A stretch of DNA of 64,000 nucleotides. It comes from Limnoperna fortunei. Lineage: Eukaryota; Mollusca; Bivalvia; Mytilida; Modiolidae. This document shows positions 59,201 through 64,000 of this stretch, piece by piece. Each line of letters begins with the position of its first letter. Positions within the stretch are counted from its first letter, which is position 1. A program made the translations under genes and the position numbers. The stretch lies in NCBI GenBank assembly GCA_944474755.1, contig OX104117.1:76174926-76238925 (forward strand), read 5' to 3'. The notes under the pieces are model-generated. The model saw only the letters and a program-made list of their open reading frames with translations, was not told the origin of the DNA and made no database searches.

Positions 59201-59699
59201 ATTCGAAAATATACCGACTGCGTCGGAAAAATTTCGACTAAAATCAAAGCAGCGATGACCGCCTGATAAAAATTACTTGCAAAACATTTATTTTTAAATC
59301 TATTTTGTAATTTTCATCATCATCCGTTAGCATGTAATTTAATGGGTGCATTTGAAAAAAACCTGTGTTACAATTTTTAAGATCGTATCTATGATGAGTT
59401 AAACTCCTTTATGTGATATCTTTATAAAGTTAATTTAAACGAAAATTACAGAATACTTGTACAAAGGGTACTTGTTACCTAAATTCAGTATAACTCGTTT
59501 TGATTTTAACGTTCTAAGTATTATTTCGTTGCAAAAATCGTTTTTAAAGTTATAAGTCAAATACTTGTTACAATTATAAAAACAAATACATTACAGTACC
59601 TTGAAAGCTAACTTCAGCGTCAGAAGGTAGTCGCAAAAGGCAGTCGACTGTTGTCATAGAAACAAATATAATTTGTACAATACAAAACCATAACTTCAT
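27493..59699 (-). CDS. Secreted M12B metalloprotease fused to giant Thr-rich mucin domain
   Basis: Fourteen exons with GT-AG junctions and matching phase give 2,097 residues: 59699-59600, 54548-54337, 52042-51965, 51233-51086, 50061-49953, 49181-49088, 44097-44020, 42779-42628, 40142-40105, 39218-39113, 37847-37683, 36698-36554, 35036-34917 and 32241-27493. Domains in order: signal peptide (MKLWFCIVQIIFVSM), prodomain with furin site RRKR at 193-196, and an M12B catalytic domain from VELLIVADYSIY to HELGH (367-371, ligands His 367, 371 and 377, catalytic Glu 368) and a Met-turn (AYIM, Met 392). An ADAMTS-like Cys-rich segment follows (YDANAQC, MWCSIPS, GTLCGDKKWC). From about 525 to the stop it is threonine-rich (KPTTTT, then EPTTTT repeats), as expected for dense O-glycosylation. 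No transmembrane or GPI signal is seen, so a secreted mucin-like protease is inferred. The conserved Gly of HExxHxxGxxH is Ser 374. No thrombospondin repeat is visible. Confidence 0.9.
27520..31280. repeat. 18-bp coding minisatellite, about 208 units
   Basis: On the + strand the unit is gtagtggttggctctgtt or gtagtggttggttcagta and mixtures of the two. On the minus strand each encodes EPTTTT. Higher-order blocks of several units recur locally, indicating unequal crossing-over or slippage. Confidence 0.95.
31290..32150. repeat. Coding repeat with KPTTTTTKTTTTT pattern
   Basis: A second repeat type upstream in the same exon, with period near 36-39 bases (gttgttggtttggttgtagt plus gtcttagttgttgtt or gtcaaagttgttgtt). 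It encodes Thr runs split by KP and K or L. Confidence 0.85.
32300..32690. other. Intron 13, part; nothing recognised
   Basis: AT-rich intron sequence just upstream of the mucin exon acceptor. No repeat or coding segment recognised before element B begins near 32697. Confidence 0.5.
32697..33757 (-). mobile_element. Repeat element B, copy 2, inverted and interrupted
   Basis: Read on the minus strand it matches element B copy 1: gataattctattcatg, then tatattaagtgctttgattg, then gtaaacaagatggcgtcctc, then aaccgcgattcctttggtac, then the palindromic end. The palindromic end is partly triplicated (about 32700-32768, 32798-32864 and 32862-32942). A different repeat is inserted at about 33230-33646. 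The whole lies in intron 13 of the protease-mucin gene. Confidence 0.75.
33230..33646. repeat. Repeat C inserted in element B copy 2, with internal duplication
   Basis: About 132 bases starting aatgaagtcccaaacagga recur at an offset of 165 bases (33274 and 33439). A (ACGG)n tract follows near 33568-33596, and the right end reads tcgcgggggcataaaaag. The block is absent at the matching point of element B copy 1. Related, decayed wording (gaggaagtagttgtctaaca) occurs near 63713. Confidence 0.7.
33758..34916. other. Intron 13, part; short tandem repeat
   Basis: No coding segment. At 34205-34285 a unit of about 21 bases (aatgatggcgtttattcgc) repeats three to four times; the rest is AT-rich. Confidence 0.5.
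34917..35036 (-). CDS. Protease-mucin gene, exon 13: Cys-rich domain
   Basis: Acceptor ataatttcag, donor gtacgt, phase 0 to 0, 40 codons. Encodes GFYNGDLSPICTLMWCSIPS and later AAEGTLCGDKK, the MWC...EGT.CG pattern of ADAMTS-type Cys-rich domains. It joins WC at the start of exon 14. Confidence 0.9.
35360..36534. mobile_element. TTAA-flanked element with terminal inverted repeats
   Basis: TTAA at 35356-35359 and 36535-36538 bound a 1,175-bp block. The left end is ggacggggtgttcccggaat, the right end is its near reverse complement (attccggcacacagcc), and both continue as gccaacatttt on the inside. A TTAA duplication fits piggyBac or Kolobok types. Inside, about 35990-36290 encodes a decayed MULE/FLYWCH-like fragment (DDSREVVEKIPTFNSAKSIL, then words of the LDGKWTQTT type across frames with stops). 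The element lies in intron 12 with its right TTAA about 14 bases inside the intron from the exon 12 donor. Confidence 0.7.
35990..36290 (+). pseudogene. MULE-related fragment inside TTAA element
   Basis: Translated pieces in shifting frames read REVVEKIPTFNSAKSILYRA, then QLDGKWTQTTT, then DDTTQGQRILACAS and FCDGTFYTCP. This wording is typical of the region leading to the first catalytic Asp in a MULE transposase family. Stops and shifts interrupt it. A MULE piece inside a TTAA-flanked element is unexpected. Confidence 0.5.
36554..36698 (-). CDS. Protease-mucin gene, exon 12
   Basis: Acceptor tatttaag, donor gtaagt, phase 2 to 0. Encodes GSNCMTTLSS and KPGQVYDANAQCVNIQGPGS, the start of the Cys-rich region after the catalytic domain. 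Confidence 0.9.
37373..37545 (+). repeat. SINE, 3' part
   Basis: Carries the tail words ttaattgacaagga, taccgaaggtcgggggttt, ctccgggtactccggcttcc, taataaaaactggacg and gctgaaaaattgctgaaag, ending in (acaa)n. It lies in intron 11. A further tail-like scrap lies just upstream at 37320-37365. Confidence 0.8.
37683..37847 (-). CDS. Protease-mucin gene, exon 11: third zinc His and Met-turn
   Basis: Acceptor aaatttag, donor gtaaga, phase 2 to 2. The split codon AG|T gives Ser after HELGH, then LSSEHDGTGNAC, SSAYIMAAES and PWKFSTCSTTYFTTYINSLD. This supplies the third zinc-binding His and the Met-turn. Ser stands where the consensus has Gly two residues after the Leu/Ile position. Confidence 0.93.
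37848..39112. other. Intron 10; no repeat or gene recognised
   Basis: AT-rich intron between exons 11 and 10. Short ORFs on both strands around 38200-38430 and 38500-39090 show no family features. Confidence 0.55.
39113..39218 (-). CDS. Protease-mucin gene, exon 10: HELGH exon
   Basis: Acceptor ctatttttaag, donor gtatat, phase 1 to 2. Encodes LAYQGTVCTTYAQSFVEDHF then FIIVTVASHELGH. The zinc-binding and catalytic residues sit at its 3' end. Confidence 0.95.
39435..39595. repeat. 44-bp tandem repeat, about 3.5 copies
   Basis: Unit like gatctggccatgtcgatgat plus tatctccctttatccgtctt, in intron 9. Confidence 0.8.
39724..39816 (-). repeat. SINE tail fragment
   Basis: Read on the minus strand: ctccgggtactccggcttcc, taataaaaactggacgccat, gctgaaaaattgctgaa and a (caaa)n end. 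In intron 9. Confidence 0.75.
40105..40142 (-). CDS. Protease-mucin gene, exon 9 (38 bases)
   Basis: Acceptor cattttag, donor gtaagt, phase 2 to 1. Encodes YEMTYGGSTGIS; with its neighbours it reads MLFTR-YEMTYGGSTGIS-GLAYQG, a continuous M12B sequence. Confidence 0.85.
40470..41135. repeat. 40-bp minisatellite, about 16 copies
   Basis: Unit like acaatgtacagcatctacac plus caaacgttaggcacctgaaa, with point variants and a few length variants, in intron 8. Confidence 0.9.
41570..41689. repeat. 120-bp imperfect palindrome
   Basis: Arms of about 50 bases (ttttcaattgttggttagat and following) are nearly exact reverse complements around a spacer near ctgtacattgga. Lies in intron 8. Confidence 0.9.
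41698..41822 (-). repeat. SINE fragment, body without 3' end
   Basis: Minus strand shows gagttcgagcctaac near the B-box and accgatggtcggctttccgc in the middle. Diverged copy in intron 8, abutting the palindrome. Confidence 0.65.
42628..42779 (-). CDS. Protease-mucin gene, exon 8
   Basis: Acceptor ttatgcag, donor gtaagt, phase 0 to 2. Encodes TPTDSPWTETIVV...DASSGLSKLNKWVL...LPGHDHAMLFT, the helical middle of an M12B catalytic domain with the typical HDHAMLFT phrase. Confidence 0.93.
43638..43876 (-). repeat. SINE, near full length, diverged
   Basis: Minus strand reads from an A-box-like gactggttaaagtaggcgtt through a poor B-box to ttaattgacaaagatttcca and gctgaaaaattgattaaag. In intron 7. 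Confidence 0.7.
44020..44097 (-). CDS. Protease-mucin gene, exon 7
   Basis: Acceptor cttttttcag, donor gtatgt, phase 0 to 0, 26 codons. Encodes MDAMYKSIQTTAYTISIVF, joining ...FVING before it and TPTDSPW after it. Confidence 0.9.
44493..44680 (+). repeat. 5' LTR
   Basis: 188 bases from tgtagtgttatctcac to ccatacaaca, followed directly by tggtggccag. Preceded by GTGGG. Confidence 0.95.
44758..48363 (+). CDS. Gag-Pol polyprotein of the LTR element
   Basis: A 1,201-residue ORF in the order gag, protease, reverse transcriptase, RNase H, integrase. Visible landmarks: two CCHC knuckles at about 218-250, protease DTGAD (Asp 294), and RT with DLTKLNESV, FGRYQFECLPFG and the active-site strand HMYDVLVYG. 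RNase H VSADASS (Asp 713), integrase HHCC region from His 937, and integrase core Asp 1000, Asp 1053 and Glu 1089 with the usual 35-residue spacing are also seen. In the RT active-site motif the first of the two adjacent Asp residues is Tyr 566, so this copy's polymerase is probably inactive. The ORF ends early at 48361-48363; an adjacent frame continues with a plausible C-terminal tail to 48558, indicating a one-base shift. Described as a defective copy. Confidence 0.93.
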   Translation: MASFKVSNPDQFDFSKPESWNKWIQRFERFRVASGLGEKDGTTQVNTLIYCMGSEADEIFSSFNLTNDDKKKFKVVKEKFDGYFIPKRNVIFERAKFNKRVQSTEEPVDHFITALYTLSEHCEYGDMKDELIRDRIVVGIKDAKLSEKMQLDPDLTLERSITLAKQSEAVKKQQPIIRGQIEEEANLDAVKQRRNKPQQQFRKPLHKPMNGTKQQNKCTRCGRSPNHNRNNCPAKDATCHKCSKKGHFATACKSKSAVGEIEQYAFLGAIDSEGSEPWNVNLSVKNTEIKFKIDTGADVTVIPEYMFRKLQNVKLVKTDKILFGPGQKQLHVLGKFKCELKLKSVKSNQDIYVVKGLKNSLLGRPAIQSLELLSKSNVENVESLEYKYSALFRGLGNWEYTIKLKPGYIPFALSTPRRVPLPLMEKVKQELQRMENMGVISRVDKPTEWCSGMVVVPKSDGKNVRICVDLTKLNESVLRENHPLPSVDQTLAQLTGAKIFSKIDSNSSFWQANLSEESKPLTTFITPFGRYQFECLPFGISSAPEFYQKRMSETLEGFEGVVCHMYDVLVYGKNQDEHDCRLDAVLNKLKKTGITLNADKCEFSRSQLKFVGHIIDSKGIRADPDKVRAIAEMKAPTNVSEVRRFLGMVNQLSKFSACLTPITDPLRELLRKKNEWNWGHAQEAAFFKVKNELSSTPCLGHYDPNRETIVSADASSFGLGAVLKQKMSKDKWIPVAYASRSLSSTESRYAQIEKECLATTWACEKFSDYLIGKTFAIETDHKPLVSLLGSKNLEELTPRLQRFRMRLMRFQFTISYVPGKKLIIADTLSRAPSGTQEKNEKDFESETTAFVDMIMKGLPVSNKRLDEIREKQASDPITSELSILSQEGWPNKSKIRREIIPYWSMRSEFSVTDGILMKGTCIVIPSVMQRDIINRLHEAHQGIVKCRERARHTVWWLEINRQIEDVVKNCRKCEENRSDHAEQMINSEFPHRAWEKVASDLFEHNKKSYLLVVDYYSRFIEIAKLYSTTANSVINHLKSIFSRHGIPNIFMSDNGPQYSGYAFQEFARQYKFEHRTSSPKYPQSNGLAERAVRTVKQMLTKSSDPYLALLAYRSTPLENGFSPSELLMGRRLQTTLPIVNVELNPRRYNKQSVRSRERRYKQQQKFHYDRRHRVRSLDKLSTNDDVYVKDQHTWGTIKRPT
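48628..48815 (+). repeat. 3' LTR
   Basis: 188 bases matching the 5' LTR with one difference seen (tgttttacc against tgttttaca). Followed by GTGGG. Confidence 0.95.
49088..49181 (-). CDS. Protease-mucin gene, exon 6
   Basis: Acceptor catttcag, donor gtaggt, phase 2 to 0. Encodes WYNTSTKETDLERQTDAL then VRQYYAFVING, an early helix of the catalytic domain. Confidence 0.9.
49190..49952. other. Intron 5; nothing recognised
   Basis: Intron between exons 6 and 5. Near 49630-49690 the words agtaacgcgatg occur twice. No repeat family or coding segment recognised. Confidence 0.5.
49953..50061 (-). CDS. Protease-mucin gene, exon 5: furin site and start of catalytic domain
   Basis: Acceptor tttatag, donor gtaagt, phase 1 to 2. 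Encodes IMQEKNHTKASARRKRATGS and then YQVELLIVADYSIYK. The RRKR furin-type site is followed at once by the first strand of an M12B domain. An apparent GT inside ccaggtagaa is not used, because the continuing frame gives the expected strand and phase. Confidence 0.9.
50288..50425 (-). repeat. SINE tail fragment
   Basis: Minus strand reads ctgcagaaggtcgagtgttt, accggttactccgagctcc and aataagaaatggacgccaca, with a (caaa)n end. Diverged. In intron 4. Confidence 0.65.
50886..50940 (+). repeat. SINE 3' scrap
   Basis: Only the end is recognisable: tagctgaaaaattgctgaaa and gcgtttaacaccatttaaac with (acaa). In intron 4. Confidence 0.6.
51086..51233 (-). CDS. Protease-mucin gene, exon 4: prodomain
   Basis: Acceptor tcttttgtag, donor gtaagt, phase 0 to 1. 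Encodes LGVLPVDGEHYIIQTPGRNE then YNKFQMFKETHLNITYDHSI, wording typical of an invertebrate M12B prodomain. Confidence 0.92.
51234..51964. other. Intron 3; small tandem duplication
   Basis: No gene in the intron. At about 51575-51618 the unit cgacgtatgtagacgctcga is present twice in tandem. Confidence 0.6.
51965..52042 (-). CDS. Protease-mucin gene, exon 3: prodomain
   Basis: Acceptor tttattacag, donor gtaatt, phase 0 to 0, 26 codons. Encodes ESIFYQDTKNGAFFVVQEDE and GTKSL, joining QDNE before it and LGVLPVDG after it. Confidence 0.92.
52130..54140. repeat. Cluster of foldback repeats and a 240-bp duplication
   Basis: Intron 2 holds related palindromic blocks: 52508-52645 and 53468-53640 each have arms of about 65 bases beginning ggatctaacac.ggtggga.ggcaagacggg with tctcagacaccca. 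A third, weaker foldback lies at about 52175-52300. About 53226-53466 is repeated at 53757-53996 (offset near 530), including cacccacgggttgagacaa and gatatctcaaccggctaa. The sequence caacaggaagtcacgaga recurs near 52455 and 54010. Non-coding, inverted-repeat-type elements. Confidence 0.8.
54337..54548 (-). CDS. Protease-mucin gene, exon 2: prodomain
   Basis: Acceptor tatcatttcag, donor gtataa, phase 1 to 0. Encodes DVYIRFNEGKRTRRSADDHK, LHPETYDFNLTVDSKPISVH and LMRNDKLNTNVRTLALEGGS. The KP.SVHL.RND phrase is typical of M12B prodomains. The ATG upstream within the intron is not needed. Confidence 0.93.
54549..55004. other. Intron 1, part; nothing recognised
   Basis: AT-rich, with loosely repeated words around acatatattac (54640-54760). 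No gene. Confidence 0.5.
55005..55092 (+). repeat. SINE tail fragment
   Basis: Contains gcaggtactccagcttcttg, ccccaataaaaactggacgc and an (acaa)n end. In intron 1. Confidence 0.75.
55093..56510. other. Intron 1, part; no gene
   Basis: No coding segment. A single relative of the 53-bp unit lies at 55680-55735. Around 56130-56340 two stretches share words (catcaactat...gatgca.c.aga). Confidence 0.5.
56515..56893. repeat. 53-bp tandem array with splice-site-like units
   Basis: About seven units, consensus gagaatatactcacctttca plus gaatacctgatatctcccat plus ttgatggtatct. On the gene's strand each unit reads tattctcag, then about 37 bases, then gaaag followed by gtgagt, that is an acceptor-like and a donor-like sequence around a mini-exon-sized block. 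Single relatives lie at 55680-55735 and 57480-57535. The array is in intron 1. Confidence 0.9.
57383..57460. repeat. Inverted repeat with perfect 27-bp arms
   Basis: Arms ggtcgatatgaaaaaatatc plus gacatga and their exact reverse complement flank a 24-base spacer. In intron 1. Confidence 0.95.
57767..59233 (+). mobile_element. Repeat element A, copy 2
   Basis: Same ends as copy 1 (aagatattcgacgcattt and gcgtcggaaaaat) and similar sequence throughout. It lacks the element B insertion and has a short GA tract. Non-coding; in intron 1 of the protease-mucin gene. Confidence 0.8.
59600..59699 (-). CDS. Protease-mucin gene, exon 1: start and signal peptide
   Basis: ATG at 59699-59697 on the minus strand, donor gtactg at 59599. 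Thirty-three codons plus one base. A short positive start and a hydrophobic run (MKLWFCIVQIIFVSM), then TTVDCLLRLPSDAEVSFQ. Phase 1 matches exon 2 (split Asp codon). This ATG is chosen because it gives a signal peptide directly in phase with the prodomain. Confidence 0.85.
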
Positions 59700-59700
59700 T

Positions 59701-61200
59701 GTCTGTTTAATGCTGTACCCAGGACTATTGTTTTTAAACTAATTGTATTTTGACAGGGTACTGATATTTATATCAATGTCAGGAATTATTTTGTTTATTT
59801 GTAGGCGTGATTTTACTTAAGAAAAATTAATTTACCCCCAGGATTTAAATGGACATTGTTTCTGATAGGAATCTTTCCAATGACGTCCCTGAAAGCTTCT
59901 GTCTGTAACCGATTTGATTCTAGAGATAGACATAGTACATGTTTACCAGCAGGTGACTCACGTCTGTACTAGTACACATGTACTACGTCTATTTTTACAT
60001 TCACCTCGGATAATGAAGCTATATTTTTATATAGCGGTTTGTCCGAGTGTTCCAGACCACTGGACATACCTATAAGACGACCTCCTCTTTTCAGGAAAAA
60101 ATTCAGTACTTTCGACCTGACCCTCTTATAAGACGACCATGAAAAGGTAGAAAAAGATCAGAAAAGATTCATAACCACTAAACAGTACCGTTAATACAGA
60201 TGAAAAGATTACTTTATAGAGAATATATAGAAAATAAACAAAAGAAGGTTAATTTACGATTTTGATTTATTAATAGATCATTGAATAGCATTTTGGTTTA
60301 TTAATAGATCATTGAATAGCATTTTTACGTTTCCTACAGAGGGTTTGTTTCGTTATGTATCATAATTTAATGTGTTCTTACATTACAGGTTCACACGGAT
60401 CAACCGACTTATATTATTTTGATGAAAAAGATCTAAAGCGATGAAAACGCAGGTAAGTTTTTCCAATTTTTTAGGTTATAAATATAATGTGGGGAATAAC
60501 AATATACTACAAGACGATTAAGCATAGATTTGGCAATAGATATATTCAGCTCTTTAATCTCTCATTTTATTTTTATCCAACTAATCTTATAAAATAAATG
60601 TAAAATGCATGTGTCGAACATTTAAATGATAAAATGAACTTTTATGGCACAATGTTTTTCAAATCGGCCATTTTGGTATATAGAATATTCATTTAGCTCT
60701 CGTTTTGTGCCATAACCTACTGCAGTAACAATATAAATTTGATTTTAATTGCATAGTCAGAAAAAGTAGAATACGATATAAAACAGCAAAATGATGCGAT
60801 TAAAACAAGAAATATGATATTGTATAATACTATTAAATACTGCTAGTCGATTGCACAAGGGTGCACTTAATTAGTTTGTAACGTAAACACTTACTGCGCA
60901 TAAATAATGTTTTTGCGTTTTAGCACGAAGAGTAAGATATTCAAAAGAATTTCAACTATTGTGCCTAAAATATGCAATGTACAAATTGCGATAACAGTCG
61001 CAGAAAAGCTTTCAAACTGTGCTTAGTGTTTGTATACATTTTAGTATATTATGTATCTCAAAGTTAGAAGACATATTGTTTTGTCTGATATTTTACTTCC
61101 TCTTCTGTTTCTTTACGGTTGATATTATGAGCTAAATTTATGTGACACTGAAGTCGCATCATTATATACTTTTAGGATATATTAGATAGTCGTGCATTCC
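59701..61200. other. Region upstream of the protease-mucin gene
   Basis: Possible promoter region for the minus-strand gene; no clear core promoter could be assigned. A 31-base unit (tttattaatagatcattgaatagcattttgg) is duplicated in tandem at about 60262-60325. No gene recognised. Confidence 0.5.
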
Positions 61201-61472
61201 ACTTTTCATTTTTGGAGAAGGTTCATAGTGGGGATTTGGTTAAAGAAGTAACAGACGGTCGCCACATTGTTGTGAATCTGTCTCTCTGTCCATGTCCGTG
61301 CTATAACTGTTTATCTTCAGGAGGCTTTTTGATATTTGGCATGTGGGTAGATTATAATAAATCGATGTGTTGCATGCTATGGATTTGATTCAAGGTCACA
61401 CCATCGTTTTTTGAGTGACAACTTTTTGTCCGGGATATAACTTTGTTGTCTTTTGAGCGAGGTTTTGATTGT

Positions 61473-61592
61473 TTTTGTTTGTTTGAATGTGTTTAATGCC
61501 ACTTTCAGCAATTTTACAGCTGGATCATGGCGCCCCGTTTTTATTGGTGGAGGAAGTCGGGGTGGACAGAGAAACCCCGACCTTTGTTGAGA
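61473..61592 (-). repeat. SINE tail fragment beside the Penelope-like element
   Basis: Minus strand reads aaaggtcggggtttctctgt, ccaataaaaacggggcgcca and agctgtaaaattgctgaaag, with a (caaa)n end. Confidence 0.75.
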
Positions 61593-62477
61593 TGGACTAG
61601 ACAATGTGTTCCGTAAAGAGGAGATTCGTGAAAATCAAAAATCGGTATTGGCATCCTTTGTTCGCCATATCAAAGTCGAAAATAGTGATCTCCCCTTATT
61701 GTATTGGATACCAAAGCTTCACAAAAATACACACAAATAGCGTTGTATAGCAGGATCTTCTAAGTGTAACACCAAACCTCTATCTCAAATCCAGACCACT
61801 ACTTTAACAACAATAAAAACGAGACTTCACAAAACAGTGACATTTTGCTACTTTTTGAGTGGCAAAAATGAAATACAAATACTTATAAACTCAAAAGATC
61901 TGGTAGACATCTTGAGGTCTGCACCTCTTCCCAGTATAAGACCATTAAAACCTTTAATTTGCCGCCACTCTAAACGGCTATCCCTCATATGCCACTTAAA
62001 ACTATGCTTAAATATCTTAAACGCTTTTTCAAGAAAAACGGAATAAGACGATATAAATACTTAATTAACCGTGACAGAACTTACGTCGTCAAAACTAAAT
62101 CAAATAATAAATATACTGAAGACCAAATCTGTCAAACTTTAGATTTTCTTATTGACAACATATTCGCCATATTTGGAAACATATTTTTCAACAGACTGTT
62201 GGTATTCTAATGGGTACTAATTGTGCTCCTCTCCTCACCGACATGTTTTTGTACTCTTATATGCTGAGTTCCTAAAAAGTCTCCTGAAGAAGATTTCACA
62301 TTCCGCTATATTTATGACGTTTTATCAATAAACAATGCTAAATTTGGTGACTATTTGCATTCAATCTACGCTAGCGAGCTTAAAAAAAAAGACACCTCCA
62401 ATACACTAAGGTCGGTCTCATACTTAGACCTACTTCTAGAAATAGACACGGGAACACAACAAACTAAACTTTACGAT

Positions 62478-62540
62478 GAACGGGTTGATATTGGAAAGTT
62501 GAAGTCATCACGACTTCAACTTTCCAATACCAACCTGTTC
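62478..62540. repeat. Inverted repeat inside the Penelope-like ORF
   Basis: Arms of 29 bases (gaacgggttgatattggaaa plus gttgaagtc) with two or three mismatches around a 5-base spacer. It replaces the expected coding sequence just after LYDER. Confidence 0.85.
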
Positions 62541-62580
62541 GTTGATAGCAACATTCTAGCGGCTGCAGCGTATGTTGTGT

Positions 62581-62825
62581 TTTTTTGATGTTGTTTGAAT
62601 GTTGTTTAACGTCACTTTCAGTAATTTTTCAGCTATATCATAGCGTCCAGTTTTTATTGGGGGAGGAAGCCGGAGTACCCGGAGAAAACCCCCGACCTTC
62701 AGTAGGAAAACTGGCAATCCTTGTCAATTAAGGCTCAGTGAGGCTCGAACCCACAATCTCAGTGTTGACAGACCACGTGATCAATAGTAGACGAACTACC
62801 TTAACCACTCTGCCACCGAGGGCCC
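62581..62825 (-). repeat. SINE, full length, with target duplication
   Basis: Minus strand runs from cggtggcagagtggttaagg (A-box) through gggttcgagcctcac (B-box) to the common tail and a (caaa)n end. It is flanked by gcgtatgttgtgt (62568-62580) and gcgtatggtgtgt (62826-62838), a 13-base duplication with one mismatch. This is the best reference copy in the window. Confidence 0.92.
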
Positions 62826-63460
62826 GCGTATGGTGTGTACATTTTTCATAACTTTTACGTTATTCTAAATCCTGTGATCGGTATTTCGGTGACCGGTCAC
62901 TGCTGTTGACTACCAAATTAGTTTATTTTATCCCTTTAGAAGTTCTGTGGTCGTCACATGAATTAATTGATCGCTATATGAAATCAATCTCTCAAAAAAA
63001 CGATCGGACATTTTCACTGAGTCATAGGTAGTCTTTCATGTTCCTGGATTTGACTTTTTCCATACATGACAATGAGTAAATCGGCGGGTGTCTAATTAAT
63101 GACCGGCACTGCTTACTTATCCGGAGCACATGAGTGCACCCATGGTTTTTATTGGGTTTGGGTTACTCCATTTCTGTTTTGCTGTGTTTGGTTTTTGTTT
63201 TGCGTTGTATATATTGTCTACATAAGGATTTGTAATTGTCGCTTGACTTTCGGCTCTTGTTCTGACGGTTTCTTTGCTATTTCTCGTACCATTGTTTTGG
63301 ACATTGACCTTAAGTCCGATGACAGTTTTGCATATTGAACGACAAATTTGGGTCCGGTATTTAAGCATTTTTGACTTTTGAGGTAGGCGTTTGATATTTG
63401 GGCATGTGGGTAGACCATTGGAATACAACATGTTTAATATTTGTGTTGGTGACATTTGAC

Positions 63461-64000
63461 CTCAAACTCAACCTTAACATATTTCCTTTTATCATTACAT
63501 ATTCATGCCTGGGCTATACGTTTTTCTTTTTTTGAGGTGAAATCACAATCTATTTACAGCGGGTCCCAAACAGATGGGCCCCATCTCCCTGATATTTAGT
63601 AGTTTAAGCAATATGCGGGTTATATATTACTTTTCAGGTCAATCATGGAAAAAGAGAGATTATATAAACCAGGAAACGTTTGACGGATTTTTATGGGCGT
63701 ATGCTTGTCAAAGAGGAAGTAGTTGTCTAACAGGTCTTCAAATAGTTTACATCGTACAATCCATTAATATTAACCCCTTATGAAATATCCAACCATTCCG
63801 ACTAACGAAAGCCGAGAAATGTTTGACGGAATTTTTTTTATACGTATGGGCGGGCAAACAGGAAGTAGAGGGAAGACAGTCAGAATTGCGTAGAACTAAC
63901 AACCTATTATAATGTAAAAATCGCCATACCAAATATCAAACCATTCCAATTTACAGAAACCGAGAAATGTAAGACTAAAATCATTGTAACGCACATCGGC
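63461..64000. other. Right edge; decayed dispersed repeat
   Basis: No gene. Phrases such as gaggaagtagttgtctaaca and two spaced copies of gccgagaaatgt.tgacgga / accgagaaatgtaagac recall repeat C at 33230-33646, strongly diverged. Confidence 0.4.

Larger units (their letters stand above)
61593..63460 (+). mobile_element. Degraded Penelope-like retroelement, interrupted by a SINE
   Basis: Translated pieces in shifting frames carry LPLLYWIPKLHKN, KCNTKPLSQIQTTTLTTIK, LKYLKRFFKKNGI, ICQTLDFLIDNIFAIFGN, GTNCAPLL, FRYIYDVLSINNAKFGDYLH and SVSYLDLLLEIDTGTQQTKL. This order and wording fit the reverse transcriptase of Penelope-like elements known from molluscs and corals. Many stops and shifts are present. 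The frame resumes after the SINE (AYGVYI). A long non-coding tail follows, with ggagcacatgagtgcaccca and a pyrimidine-rich stretch, to about 63460. The phrase tttgatatttgg.catgtgggtag occurs both here (63388) and upstream at 61328, perhaps parts of terminal repeats. Confidence 0.65.

Overview
The window reads as animal nuclear DNA, most likely from a bivalve mollusc. Genes are split by introns with GT-AG junctions, and most of the AT-rich remainder is transposon and tandem-repeat sequence. tRNA-derived SINEs, a degraded Penelope-like element, a Jockey/CR1-like LINE, a Ty3/Gypsy LTR element and a Polinton/adintovirus-like fragment all fit a mollusc. The species cannot be named from the sequence.

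Layout. (1) 1-2450: remains of a Polinton/adintovirus-like element, with two intact small + strand ORFs, the tail of a third, and broken minus-strand ORFs. (2) 2929-3182: a SINE; then low-information DNA with homopolymers. (3) 5537-11372: a satellite of about 72 units of 81 bp, each carrying an 11-bp inverted repeat. (4) 11524-21629 (+): eight visible exons of a gene with a CARF/ALS2CR8 domain, a MULE-type transposase domain and a SWIM zinc finger; two in-frame stops follow the finger. Its largest intron holds a 2.7-kb element with terminal inverted repeats. (5) 21733-26537: a broken LINE with a nested insertion that itself carries another insertion. (6) 59699-27493 (minus): a 14-exon gene spanning 32 kb. 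It predicts a secreted M12B (ADAM/ADAMTS-like) metalloprotease of about 515 residues fused to about 1,580 residues of threonine-rich mucin-like repeat in one 4.7-kb exon. (7) Upstream of it, 61593-63460: a degraded Penelope-like element with a SINE inserted in it.

The two host genes converge: the CARF/MULE gene runs rightward and the protease-mucin gene leftward, toward about 27 kb. The protease-mucin introns contain a young LTR retrotransposon with nearly identical LTRs and a GTGGG target duplication, a TTAA-flanked inverted-repeat element 14 nt from a splice donor, foldback repeats, several SINEs, a 40-bp minisatellite, and a 53-bp tandem array whose units contain splice-site-like sequence.

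The most notable item is the metalloprotease-mucin gene. Its exons do not appear as long ORFs and were assembled by hand from splice sites, matching phase and family motifs (signal peptide, furin site RRKR, HELGH, Met-turn, Cys-rich MWC...C). The long valine-rich ORF on the opposite strand is a shadow of its repeat exon, and the long ORFs of the 81-bp array are by-products of a repeat length divisible by three.
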